Position numbers and translations under genes: made by a program. A model generated the notes under the pieces. It was given only the letters and a program-made list of their open reading frames with translations, ran no database searches and was not told the origin of the DNA. Positions 1-7,356 of a DNA stretch of 8,460 bases are shown piece by piece (position 1 is the first letter of the stretch; every line of letters begins with the position of its first letter). The stretch spans positions 1 through 8,460 of the forward strand of contig JACDBD010000366.1 of NCBI GenBank assembly GCA_013695115.1, in the 5' to 3' direction. The stretch is from Actinomycetota bacterium. GTDB taxonomy: Bacteria; Actinomycetota; Acidimicrobiia; IMCC26256; JACDBD01.

Positions 1-1613
1 GTGACGATCTGCCGGTCCTTGGGGAGTTCCGCCTGGCGCGCCTGCACCTCCTTCATGGGCACGAACACGGCGGCGGGCGCATGACCGGCGGCCCACTCGT
101 CGGGCTCGCGCACGTCGAGAAGCAGCGCACCGTCCTCGACCAGCTTCTGGCCAGCGTCGGGATCGACCTGGGGAACGTTGCGCGCGGGCATGGCGTCTCC
201 TTGGTCGTGGTCGAGGGGATGATCGTCGAGCGGGAGCCCCGCCGCCCGCCACGCCTCGAACCCACCCAGCAGGTCGGAGACGTCGGCGAACCCGGAGGCC
301 GTGAGGACGCTGGCGGCGATCGCCGAGCGGTAGCCGCTCGCGCAGTACGCGACCGTCGGCCGCTCGGGATCGAGCCGGTCGAGCGCGTCGACGAGCGCGG
401 GGAGGGGGGCCGTCACCGCACCGGGCAGAACGCCGCCGGCGGTCTCGCCCGGGTTGCGCACGTCGACGAGCTGGAGCTCGGGGGTGTTGCCGCGCCGCTC
501 GGCCAGCTGCTCGATGGTGACCCGTGAGCTGCGCTCGACCGCCTCGGGACAGTCGAGGAACGCGTGCAGCGGCTCGGCCAGCGCGCCCACGACCCGGTCG
601 AAGCCGATGCGTCCGAGCCGGACCTTGGCCTCGAGCTCGCGGCCGGGATCGGTCACCAGCACGATCGACCGGGACGGGCCCAGCACGTCGCCGACGTACT
701 CGGCGAACCGTCCCTGGAGCCCGACGTTGACCGCGCCCTGGAGGTGGCCGGCGGCGAAGTCCATCGGCTCGCGGGTGTCGAGCACGACGCCGCCGTCGTA
801 CTGCACCGTGATGACCTCGTCGAGCGACAGCGGCACCGGCGGCGTCTCCTCGTCGAGCAGCGGATGGGTTTGACGATTGGCCTGGGCGTCGAACGCGAAG
901 TACTGCGGCCGCAGCGGCTGGCCCTCGGTCACCAGTGCGACGAACTCGCTCTCGCTCATCGGCGCGAGCGCGTAGTTCACGCGGCGTTGCTCGCCGATCG
1001 TGCTCTGGGTCTCGGTCGAGAGCTTCTTCCCGCATGCGGATCCGGCTCCGTGCGCGGGGAAGACCCGGGTGGCGTCGGGCAGCGTCAGCAGCTGCGTGTG
1101 CAGCGACCGGTACAGCCGGCCGGCGAGGTCCTCGGGCGACGCCCCCGCCGCCGCCAGCAGGTCGGGTCGGCCCACGTCCCCGATGAACAGCGTGTCGCCG
1201 GTGAGCACCCCGTAGGGCGTCTCGTCGTCCGCGTGCTCACGGACGACCACGCTGATCGACTCGGGAGTGTGGCCAGGGGTGGCCCGGACCTCGAGGTCGA
1301 CCTCGCCCAGGCTCAGGTGGTTGCCGTCGGCGAGCCGCTCGATCTGGAAGTCGACATCGGCGCCGCCGCCGTACGAGATGGTCGCGCCCGTCCGAGCCGC
1401 CAGCTCGAGATGACCGCTGAGGAAGTCGGCGTGCACGTGCGTCTCGATCACCCGCTCGATCGTCAACCCGGCGGCGTCGGCGTCGCGCAGGTAGCGGCCG
1501 ACGTCGCGTTGGGGGTCGACCACGACCGCCCGACCGGTGGTCTCGTCACCGATGAGGTACGACGCGTGCGACAGGCAGTCGAGGTAGTACTGGGTGAAGA
1601 TCAACGCCGACAT
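1..1613 (-). CDS. MBL-fold persulfide dioxygenase-like protein fused to three rhodanese domains (C-terminus beyond window)
   Basis: The frame is open from ATG 1613 to the window edge (537 codons, no stop), so the C-terminus is missing. Residues 1-250 are a metallo-beta-lactamase fold of the ETHE1/CstB type. HVHAD gives H59, H61 and D63, GHT gives H115, GDTLFIGD gives D140, and FPAHGAGSACGKK gives H188. By analogy with ETHE1 the iron ligands would be H59, H115 and D140. Residues about 262-355 form a rhodanese-like domain whose active-site loop reads TDPGRE with no cysteine. Residues 365-465 form a second rhodanese with an intact CASGYR loop (C424). A third starts near 479 (LLLDVREPDEWAAGH) and is cut before its active site. 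MBL, dead rhodanese, active rhodanese is the known CstB order. The likely role is cytoplasmic oxidation of glutathione- or other thiol persulfides plus sulfur transfer; substrate is inferred. The gene begins 16 bases after the transglycosylase stop, suggesting one transcript. Only a short GAGG abuts the ATG, so the start signal is weak. Confidence 0.9.
   Translation of the reverse strand, partial: MSALIFTQYYLDCLSHASYLIGDETTGRAVVVDPQRDVGRYLRDADAAGLTIERVIETHVHADFLSGHLELAARTGATISYGGGADVDFQIERLADGNHLSLGEVDLEVRATPGHTPESISVVVREHADDETPYGVLTGDTLFIGDVGRPDLLAAAGASPEDLAGRLYRSLHTQLLTLPDATRVFPAHGAGSACGKKLSTETQSTIGEQRRVNYALAPMSESEFVALVTEGQPLRPQYFAFDAQANRQTHPLLDEETPPVPLSLDEVITVQYDGGVVLDTREPMDFAAGHLQGAVNVGLQGRFAEYVGDVLGPSRSIVLVTDPGRELEAKVRLGRIGFDRVVGALAEPLHAFLDCPEAVERSSRVTIEQLAERRGNTPELQLVDVRNPGETAGGVLPGAVTAPLPALVDALDRLDPERPTVAYCASGYRSAIAASVLTASGFADVSDLLGGFEAWRAAGLPLDDHPLDHDQGDAMPARNVPQVDPDAGQKLVEDGALLLDVREPDEWAAGHAPAAVFVPMKEVQARQAELPKDRQIV
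189..202 (-). promoter_or_regulatory. Internal ribosome binding site and in-frame ATG inside the MBL-rhodanese ORF
   Basis: On the minus strand AAGGAG (202-197) lies 5 bases before an ATG (191-189). This ATG is codon 475 of the long ORF, in the same frame, and falls exactly in the linker between the second and third rhodanese domains. The signal is much stronger than the one at the ORF's own start. It could allow separate production of a single-domain rhodanese beginning MPARNVPQV. It could also be a relic of a stand-alone gene whose upstream neighbour lost its stop codon. Use in the cell is inferred. Confidence 0.6.
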
Positions 1614-1629
1614 CCTCGCACCGGTGCCG

Positions 1630-2580
<951 letters not shown>

Positions 2581-2792
2581 GCTCAGCCCGGGTCGCCCGC
2601 CCCGAGCGGGGTCACCGAGAACGCTGCCAGCACGGCCGCCTCCTTCGAGCTGGATGTTCCCCCTGACCCGGGGCGACCCACCTGCTCCCATGCCCTCCAT
2701 TGATACAACGACGAGCAGTGTCCCTTCGAGCGGTGTAGTGGTGTAACTGACGGGCCCACCCACTCCCGGGATCCCTGAGCCTTTGCCCCGGT

Positions 2793-2821
2793 TTGACCGG
2801 CGGCTGAAGTGGGCTTAGGGG
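2793..2821 (+). promoter_or_regulatory. Candidate sigma-70-type promoter for the secreted-protein gene
   Basis: TTGACC (2793-2798) and TAGGGG (2816-2821) are separated by 17 bases, giving an actinobacterial housekeeping-type promoter with a good -35 and an imperfect -10 (final T missing). Transcription would start near 2828, leaving an untranslated leader of about 100 bases. The -35 box lies inside the CCGG-N5-CCGG inverted repeat, which could serve as an operator; that part is inference. Confidence 0.5.
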
Positions 2822-2893
2822 TCCTGCCGACGCGCGCCGCTCCCCGGCGGTGGCGCAGCGGGCGGATACATCCCGGGCGGATTGCTGTGATAG

Positions 2894-2924
2894 AGGCGAC
2901 GTGGTCGCCTGGAGGATGGGAGAG
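2894..2924 (+). promoter_or_regulatory. Leader hairpin abutting the ribosome binding site
   Basis: AGGCGAC (2894-2900) pairs perfectly with GTCGCCT (2904-2910) around a GTG loop. It ends directly against GGAGG (2911-2915), followed by a second purine-rich tract GGGAGAG (2918-2924), four bases before the ATG at 2928. There is also an ATG at 2916 touching the first GGAGG, too close for normal initiation there. The second tract supports 2928 as the start. The hairpin could modulate initiation, but this is not shown. Confidence 0.5.
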
Positions 2925-2927
2925 CTT

Positions 2928-3443
2928 ATGGAACGCGCAACCGGTCGTCGATCGGCGCGCCGCGCACTCGTCGCGGTGCTGCTCGGCACCGTCATCGGAG
3001 TGCTCGGGTTCGTCAGTTATGGCGCGGCCGGGCAGGGCGGGAATGAAGACTGTCCTGCGGGCACCACCCAAGTTGCCAAGTTCAATTGGGACGGGACGAC
3101 GTACGTGGAAGAGGGTGGTCCTGGCCCCGTGACGATCACCAATGGCACCGCCACCGGCGGCGACTTCACCTCGACGGTCTTCATCCGGGTCGTCATCGTG
3201 AAGGGAGGCTCGGGCCCCATCGCTACGAAGACGATCGAGGTGAACGGCTTCTCGGGCAGTTTCGATAACTCCGGTCTGTTGAACGCGGGAGGCAACGTGC
3301 CGGACGTATCGAACGTGAAGTTCTGCACCGGCGAGGCGCCGACGACAACGACGACGCCGACGACAACGACGAGGCCGACGACTGCGGGGGCACCGGCCCC
3401 AGCCGCGCGGCCGGTGGGGGCCCAGCCGGTCCTTACCGGCTAG
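2928..3443 (+). CDS. Small secreted protein with a beta-rich domain and Thr/Pro-rich tail, function unknown
   Basis: The protein has 171 residues. Residues 1-35 look like a Sec signal: basic MERATGRRSARR, hydrophobic core about 13-30, then YGAAG with a probable cleavage site near 33-36. The mature part (about 37-135) opens with a cysteine motif (DCPAGTT, C42) and ends with KFCTG (C133), so the two cysteines could close the domain with a disulfide. Between them are alternating hydrophobic stretches such as GPVTITNG, STVFIRVVIVKGG, GSFDNSG and PDVSNVKFC. These resemble a domain I have seen in actinobacterial surface proteins, but I cannot name a family. The tail (136-171) is Thr/Pro/Ala-rich and ends PVLTG with no membrane anchor or basic tail, so it is probably released or held non-covalently. 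The Thr cluster is a plausible O-glycosylation target. The frame continues upstream to 2850, but that would bury the signal peptide. It is transcribed alone, divergent from the lipoprotein gene, and followed by a terminator. Confidence 0.8.
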   Translation: MERATGRRSARRALVAVLLGTVIGVLGFVSYGAAGQGGNEDCPAGTTQVAKFNWDGTTYVEEGGPGPVTITNGTATGGDFTSTVFIRVVIVKGGSGPIATKTIEVNGFSGSFDNSGLLNAGGNVPDVSNVKFCTGEAPTTTTTPTTTTRPTTAGAPAPAARPVGAQPVLTG

Positions 3444-3461
3444 AGCGCCGTCAGTGGTCCT

Positions 3462-3487
3462 AGGCGGGGAGCCCCAGCTCCCCGCCT
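3462..3487. terminator. Strong hairpin terminator between convergent genes
   Basis: AGGCGGGGAGC (3462-3472) and GCTCCCCGCCT (3477-3487) form a perfect 11-bp stem with a CCCA loop, 18 bases after the secreted-protein stop. No T-tract follows on either strand, as is common for hairpin terminators in high-GC actinobacteria. Being symmetric, it could also end transcription from the convergent acyl-CoA synthetase gene, whose stop lies about 127 bases away. Confidence 0.75.
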
Positions 3488-3613
3488 GAAGGACTCGGTG
3501 CCGCCTACATCATCGTCCAGGGCCGGCTCGACGGGCGCGACCCAAGCTCAGCGCCGGGCCCGTTGACGCCGACGACGAGTGAGTGAGATTCACGTGACGA
3601 CCGCGCTCCCTGC

Positions 3614-5191
3614 TCAGGCGCCCTCGATGCGCTCGGAGGCGATGGAACGCAGCAGCGCGTAATTGGCCTTGCCCGCGGCCGAGCGCTGCAGGTCGTCGAC
3701 GAGCAGGAATCGCTTCGGTCGCTTGTAACCGGCGGTGCGCTCCTTGCAGAAGGCACCCAGCTTCTCCTCGTCGAGCGCGTCACCGTCGGTCGCCTGCACG
3801 AGCGCGACCACCATCTCGCCGAAGCGCTCGTCGGGGACGCCGACGACCACGCAGTCGTGGACGCCCGGGTGCCGGCGCAGGAGCAGCTCGACCTCCTCGG
3901 GGTACACCTTCTCGCCGCCGGTGTTGATGCAGGCCGAACCCCGCCCCAAGAGGCGGATGGTGCCATCGGCGTCGACCGACGCGTAGTCGCCGGGAATGGA
4001 GTAGCGCACGTCGGCGACGGTGCGGAAGGTGGCGGCGGTCTTGTCCGAGTCCTTCCAGTAGCCGAGCGGGATGCGGCCGCCTACCCCCACCAGGCCGACC
4101 TCGTCTGAGCCCGGCGTCACCTCGCGATCGGTGTGCTCGTCGAACACCTTCACCTTCTCGCTCACCGCGAAGCGGGCCGGTTTGATGTCGTCCGACGCCC
4201 GCGACGCGGTGCGGGTCATCATCCCTTCCGACGCACCCAGCGAGTCGATGAGCGTGACGTGGCCGACGTGCTCGAGCAGCCCCTGTTTGGTTTCGGGACT
4301 CCAGGTCACCCCCGAGCTCGTGATCGCTTGGAGCGCTGACAGATCCCAGCGCGACGGCTCGGCGTCGAGCGCGCCGAGCAGCGGCCGGGCGAAGACGTCG
4401 CCGACGATGGTCAGGACCTGGACCGCGTTGCGTTCGACTTCGCTCCACACCCGGACGGGATCGAGGCCGGGCCCGTCGATCAGCACCACGGTGCCGCCAC
4501 CGGCCAGGGTCGAGAGCGCGATGAACAGGCCGGTCCCGTGCATGAGCGGGCACGCCGGAAGGCAGGTGCCGGTGCGCTTGCCCGCCCGCGCCGCCGCGAT
4601 CGGGTCGGGCGGCTCGGTGCCGGGCCGCCCCATCTGCCACAGCGCGACGTAGAGGTCGTCGTTGCGCCACATCACGCCCTTGGGCATCCCGGTCGTGCCG
4701 CCGGTGTAGAGGAAGATGAGGTCGTCGCCCTCCGGCGGGCGTCGCTGCCACTCTCCCGACGGCGGCGCGGCAACGAGGGCGGCCTCGTAGGGCTGGCCAA
4801 CCTCGAGGATCAGCGGCGGGTCGGCGAGGCTGTCGACGGCTTCGCGCACGATGTCGGTGCGCTCGGCGCCGTGCACGACGGCGCGGGCATCGGAGTTGTC
4901 GAGCACGTAGCGCACCTCGGGGGCGAGGTAGCGGTAGTTGACGTTGACCGGCACGCAGCCCAGGTCGAGGGCGGCGAAGAACGTTTCGAGATACTCGGGC
5001 CGGTTGACGAGATCGATCGCAACCTTGTCGCCCGCCCGCAGACCGGAGTCATGGAGATACGAAGCGAGGCGCGCCGCCCGTTCGTCGAACTCGCCGAAGG
5101 TCAGTCGCCGCTCGCCGCACACGAGCGCGGCCCGCTCGGGCGCGACCTCGGCGATGCCGTGCCAGACGGCGGCGAAGTTCCAGCCCGACAC
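3614..5191 (-). CDS. Acyl-CoA synthetase (AMP-forming, FadD-like)
   Basis: This 525-residue protein of the ANL adenylating superfamily activates a carboxylic acid, probably a fatty acid, with ATP to acyl-AMP and then acyl-CoA. Motifs run in canonical order. The phosphate-binding loop is YTGGTTGMPKG (162-172), and DSLGASEG (316-323) is the adenine/acyl-pocket segment. GDYASVDADG (401-410) holds the ribose-binding aspartate D402, INTGGEKVYPEEVE (422-435) forms the hinge and A8 region, and RSAAGKANY (503-511) carries K508, the expected catalytic lysine. Length is normal and all key residues are present. The substrate cannot be read from sequence. The start is GTG at 5191: the N-terminus MSGWNFAAVWHGIAEVAPER matches the family's beginning, and an in-frame TGA lies shortly upstream. 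No Shine-Dalgarno precedes it. The gene is divergent from the ABC exporter, so a functional link with it is only possible. Confidence 0.93.
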   Translation of the reverse strand: MSGWNFAAVWHGIAEVAPERAALVCGERRLTFGEFDERAARLASYLHDSGLRAGDKVAIDLVNRPEYLETFFAALDLGCVPVNVNYRYLAPEVRYVLDNSDARAVVHGAERTDIVREAVDSLADPPLILEVGQPYEAALVAAPPSGEWQRRPPEGDDLIFLYTGGTTGMPKGVMWRNDDLYVALWQMGRPGTEPPDPIAAARAGKRTGTCLPACPLMHGTGLFIALSTLAGGGTVVLIDGPGLDPVRVWSEVERNAVQVLTIVGDVFARPLLGALDAEPSRWDLSALQAITSSGVTWSPETKQGLLEHVGHVTLIDSLGASEGMMTRTASRASDDIKPARFAVSEKVKVFDEHTDREVTPGSDEVGLVGVGGRIPLGYWKDSDKTAATFRTVADVRYSIPGDYASVDADGTIRLLGRGSACINTGGEKVYPEEVELLLRRHPGVHDCVVVGVPDERFGEMVVALVQATDGDALDEEKLGAFCKERTAGYKRPKRFLLVDDLQRSAAGKANYALLRSIASERIEGA

Positions 5192-5280
5192 GGGAGGACC
5201 GTGTCAGCGGGCGAGCACTGGACTCATGCGCCGATGTTACCGAGCGATCACGCCACTGAGCCCAGGCGCGGGGTTCCATC
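5192..5280. other. Short divergent promoter region between acyl-CoA synthetase and ABC exporter
   Basis: These 89 bases must hold the start signals of both flanking genes unless the exporter begins a little further in. On the minus strand TAACAT (5239-5234) fits a -10 box, but the -35 position does not match the consensus. On the plus strand I see no clear promoter. No strong dyad is present. Confidence 0.4.
5204..5227 (-). other. Possible leader mini-ORF upstream of the acyl-CoA synthetase
   Basis: ATG at 5227 opens a seven-codon reading frame (MSPVLAR) ending in TGA, in the same frame as and 12 bases before the synthetase GTG. A TAACAT box (5239-5234) lies just upstream, at a distance that would put the transcript start at or next to this ATG, so it could be translated leaderlessly. 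There is no good -35 box. It may be chance, and coding status is unproven. Confidence 0.2.
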
Positions 5281-6306
5281 GTGTCGGCGTCAGGGTGGGA
5301 TGATCGGGTGGTGGCCCACCTGAACGGAGCGGCCGTCGAGGTCGATGGCCTGGTCAAACGGTTCGGCGACTTCACCGCCGTCGACGGCATCTCGTTCTCG
5401 GTGGAGCCCGGCGAGCTGTTCGGCTTCCTCGGTCCCAACGGCGCCGGCAAGACCACCACGATCTCGATCCTCTGCACCCTGCTCCACCTGACCGAGGGGA
5501 ACGCCCGCGTCGCCGGCCACGACGTGGGGCGCGACCCCAACGGCGTGCGCGGCTCCATCGGGCTGGTGTTCCAGGAGATCACGCTGGACAACTACCTGAC
5601 CGGCGCCGAGAACCTCCGCTTCCACGGCGTGCTCTACGGACTGCCGCGCTCGGAGGTGAAGGCCCGCATGGGGCCTCTGCTCGACATGGTCGGGCTCACC
5701 GACTGGGCCAAGCACCAGGTGCGCTTCTACTCGGGTGGCATGCAGCGCCGCCTCGAGATCGCCCGGGGCCTGCTGCACATGCCCCGCGTCCTCTTCCTCG
5801 ACGAGCCCACCATCGGGCTCGATCCTCAGACCCGGGTCCACATCTGGGACTACGTCGACCAGCTGCGCGCCCGTGAGGACGTGACCATGTTCCTCACCAC
5901 CCACTACATGGACGAAGCCGAGCGCTGCGACCGCATCGCCATCATCGACCAGGGCCGCATCGTCGCCATCGACTCGCCCCGCGCGCTGAAGGCCTCGGTC
6001 GGTAAGGACACCGTGACCGTCGCCACCGCCGACGACGCCAAGGCCCGAACCGAGATCGCCCGCGGCCTCGGGATCGAGGGCGAGCTCGGCGACGACGGGC
6101 TGCGCCTGCGGGTCGAGGAGGGCGAGGCGTTCGTTCCCCGGCTGTTCGACCACCTCACCGTGGGCGTCCATTCGATCAACGTGCGTCGCCCCAGCCTCGA
6201 CGACGTGTTCATCAAGTACACCGGCCGCGACATGCGCGACGCCGAGGCGAGCGTGAGCGAGCAGATGAGCTCCAACGCCATGGTGCGGGCGTTCCGCAAG
6301 ACCTGA
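5281..6306 (+). CDS. ABC transporter ATP-binding protein (DrrA-like, DUF4162 tail)
   Basis: This is the cytoplasmic ATPase of an ABC-2 exporter, 341 residues from the first GTG. It shows Walker A GPNGAGKT (51-58), Q-loop Q98, the signature YSGGMQRR (150-157), Walker B VLFLDEPT (170-177, catalytic E175), D-loop GLDP (179-182) and switch histidine H208. The C-terminal part (about 240-320) ends with VRRPSLDDVFIKYTGRD, the tail typical of the daunorubicin-resistance (DrrA) subgroup. The nucleotide-binding residues are intact. The start is uncertain. GTG 5281 is the longest option, but GTG 5308 or 5311 sits behind the purine-rich AGGGTGGGA (5292-5300) and would give a more usual N-terminus. Its stop overlaps the permease start by one base, so the pair is translationally coupled. 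The DrrA group exports drugs, lipids or glycans; the substrate here is unknown. Confidence 0.93.
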   Translation: MSASGWDDRVVAHLNGAAVEVDGLVKRFGDFTAVDGISFSVEPGELFGFLGPNGAGKTTTISILCTLLHLTEGNARVAGHDVGRDPNGVRGSIGLVFQEITLDNYLTGAENLRFHGVLYGLPRSEVKARMGPLLDMVGLTDWAKHQVRFYSGGMQRRLEIARGLLHMPRVLFLDEPTIGLDPQTRVHIWDYVDQLRAREDVTMFLTTHYMDEAERCDRIAIIDQGRIVAIDSPRALKASVGKDTVTVATADDAKARTEIARGLGIEGELGDDGLRLRVEEGEAFVPRLFDHLTVGVHSINVRRPSLDDVFIKYTGRDMRDAEASVSEQMSSNAMVRAFRKT

Positions 6307-7172
6307 TGGCCACGACCGAGCGCGACCGACCGATGGTCTCGGAGTCCGGCTCCCCGACGGACGCGCGACCTCGCCGCGAGGGCCGCCTCGCCCGCAACCT
6401 CAGCACGATCGGCATGGTGTGGCAGCGGGAGATGATCCGGTTCATCCGCATGCCGTCGCGGATCGTGTCGGGTCTCGCCCAACCGGTGCTGTTCCTGTTC
6501 GTACTGGGCGCGGGCATCAAGCCACTGGTCGAAGGGCGCGCCACCGGCGGAGTCGACTACCAGGAGTTCATCTTCCCCGGCGTGATCGCGATGTCGGTGC
6601 TGTTCTCCAGCCTCTTCTCCGCCATCTCGATCGTGTGGGACCGCGAGTTCGGGTTCCTGCGCGAGATGCTCGTCGCGCCGGTGTCGAGGACGGGCCTCGT
6701 GCTCGGCAAGGCCGTCGGCAGCGGCACCGTGGCGGTCATGCAGGGGCTCGTCCTGCTCGTGGCCGCGCCCATCGTGGGCGTGAGCCTGGATGCGCTCGAG
6801 TTCATCGAGATGTTCGGGCTCCTGCTCCTCCTCGCGTTCGCGCTCAACGCCTTCGGCATCGTCATCGCCAGCCGCATGCAGCGGATGGAGTCGTTCCAGA
6901 TGGTGATGAGCCTGATCATCAACCCGATGCTGTTCCTGTCGGGCGCGATCTTCCCGACCGAGGGCCTGCCCACCTGGCTGGCGGTCGCGACCCGCCTCAA
7001 CCCCGCGACCTACGGCGTCGACCCCATCCGGCGCGTCATCCTCCACGACGACGCCTCCCCGCTCACCTACGGCGACTGGGTCGTCCCGATCTGGCTCGAG
7101 GTGCTCATCGTGTTCACGCTCGGAACAGTCATGTTGGCGATCGCGGTTCGGAGCTTCAGCAAGACCGAATAG
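6306..7172 (+). CDS. ABC-2 type transporter permease (DrrB-like)
   Basis: The protein has 288 residues and is the membrane half of the exporter encoded with the preceding ATPase. A polar cytoplasmic N-terminus of about 50 residues is followed by six predicted membrane segments near 53-70, 90-110, 140-160, 168-188, 199-216 and 262-283. The cytoplasmic loop WDREFGFLREMLVAPVSR (111-128) is the conserved ABC-2 motif thought to contact the ATPase. LNPATYGVDPIR (231-242) is a second family signature, before the last segment. The ATG lies in the TGATG junction with the ATPase stop and has no strong Shine-Dalgarno of its own, which fits translational coupling. Length is normal for DrrB-type permeases. 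The likely working unit is two ATPases with two permeases. Confidence 0.92.
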   Translation: MATTERDRPMVSESGSPTDARPRREGRLARNLSTIGMVWQREMIRFIRMPSRIVSGLAQPVLFLFVLGAGIKPLVEGRATGGVDYQEFIFPGVIAMSVLFSSLFSAISIVWDREFGFLREMLVAPVSRTGLVLGKAVGSGTVAVMQGLVLLVAAPIVGVSLDALEFIEMFGLLLLLAFALNAFGIVIASRMQRMESFQMVMSLIINPMLFLSGAIFPTEGLPTWLAVATRLNPATYGVDPIRRVILHDDASPLTYGDWVVPIWLEVLIVFTLGTVMLAIAVRSFSKTE

Positions 7173-7356
7173 TCGGCGAATGCGACGAAGTGGGGCCCGA
7201 TCCGCGGGTTGCCCCCGGTCGTCCTCTCTCGTCGCGGGGCTCGCCCGGCCCGGTCTTCTTCCTCCATTGTGGCCCCTGGGGCTAATGTGACGGCGGGTCG
7301 GTGAGCGCAAATGCGCTCCCCCCTCTGAGTTCCGGCCCCGTTGGGGGCATCACGCA
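7173..7356. other. Intergenic region with hairpins between exporter and acyltransferase
   Basis: No gene is apparent in these 184 bases. GAGCGC (7303-7308) and GCGCTC (7313-7318) form a 6-bp stem with an AAAT loop followed by a C-rich run, and could be a weak terminator or a leader structure. GCCCC (7335-7339) and GGGGC (7344-7348) form a second small stem just before the acyltransferase. TAATGT (7283-7288) is a possible -10 box for that gene, but no -35 stands at the right distance. The run TCTTCTTCCTCC (7254-7265) is pyrimidine-rich and unexplained. Confidence 0.45.

Larger units (their letters stand above)
2581..2927. other. Divergent intergenic region with dyads and a plus-strand promoter
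   Basis: This 347-base stretch separates the minus-strand lipoprotein gene from the plus-strand secreted-protein gene. I see no convincing protein in it; short frames on both strands lack family features. It holds several inverted repeats: CCCACT (2759-2764) against AGTGGG (2808-2813), the palindrome GGGATCCC (2768-2775), and CCGG-TTTGA-CCGG (2788-2800), which surrounds the candidate -35 box. No persuasive promoter was found for the minus-strand gene, and no riboswitch consensus I know matches either strand. Confidence 0.6.

Noticed and set aside
2581..2763. Upstream extension of the transglycosylase frame to 2763
   Set aside because: It would put 61 residues ahead of a clear lipoprotein signal peptide, so the ATG at 2580 is preferred.
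2701..2830. Possible riboswitch (cyclic di-AMP or cyclic di-GMP type) before the transglycosylase
   Set aside because: Cell-wall hydrolase genes in actinobacteria often follow such elements, and the region is rich in dyads, but I could not match the conserved cores of either class on either strand.
3420..3443. LPXTG-type sortase signal at the end of the secreted protein
   Set aside because: The ending PVLTG lacks the proline at the right position, and no membrane segment or basic tail follows before the stop.
3488..3613. Extra gene or small RNA between the terminator and the acyl-CoA synthetase stop
   Set aside because: No start signal, coding bias or convincing promoter was seen; it reads as plain convergent intergenic sequence.
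5904..7310. Long minus-strand open frame (468 codons) opposite the ABC exporter
   Set aside because: Its product is dominated by Arg, His, Asp, Glu and Gln runs and it lies antisense to two well-supported transporter genes, so it is a GC-bias shadow.
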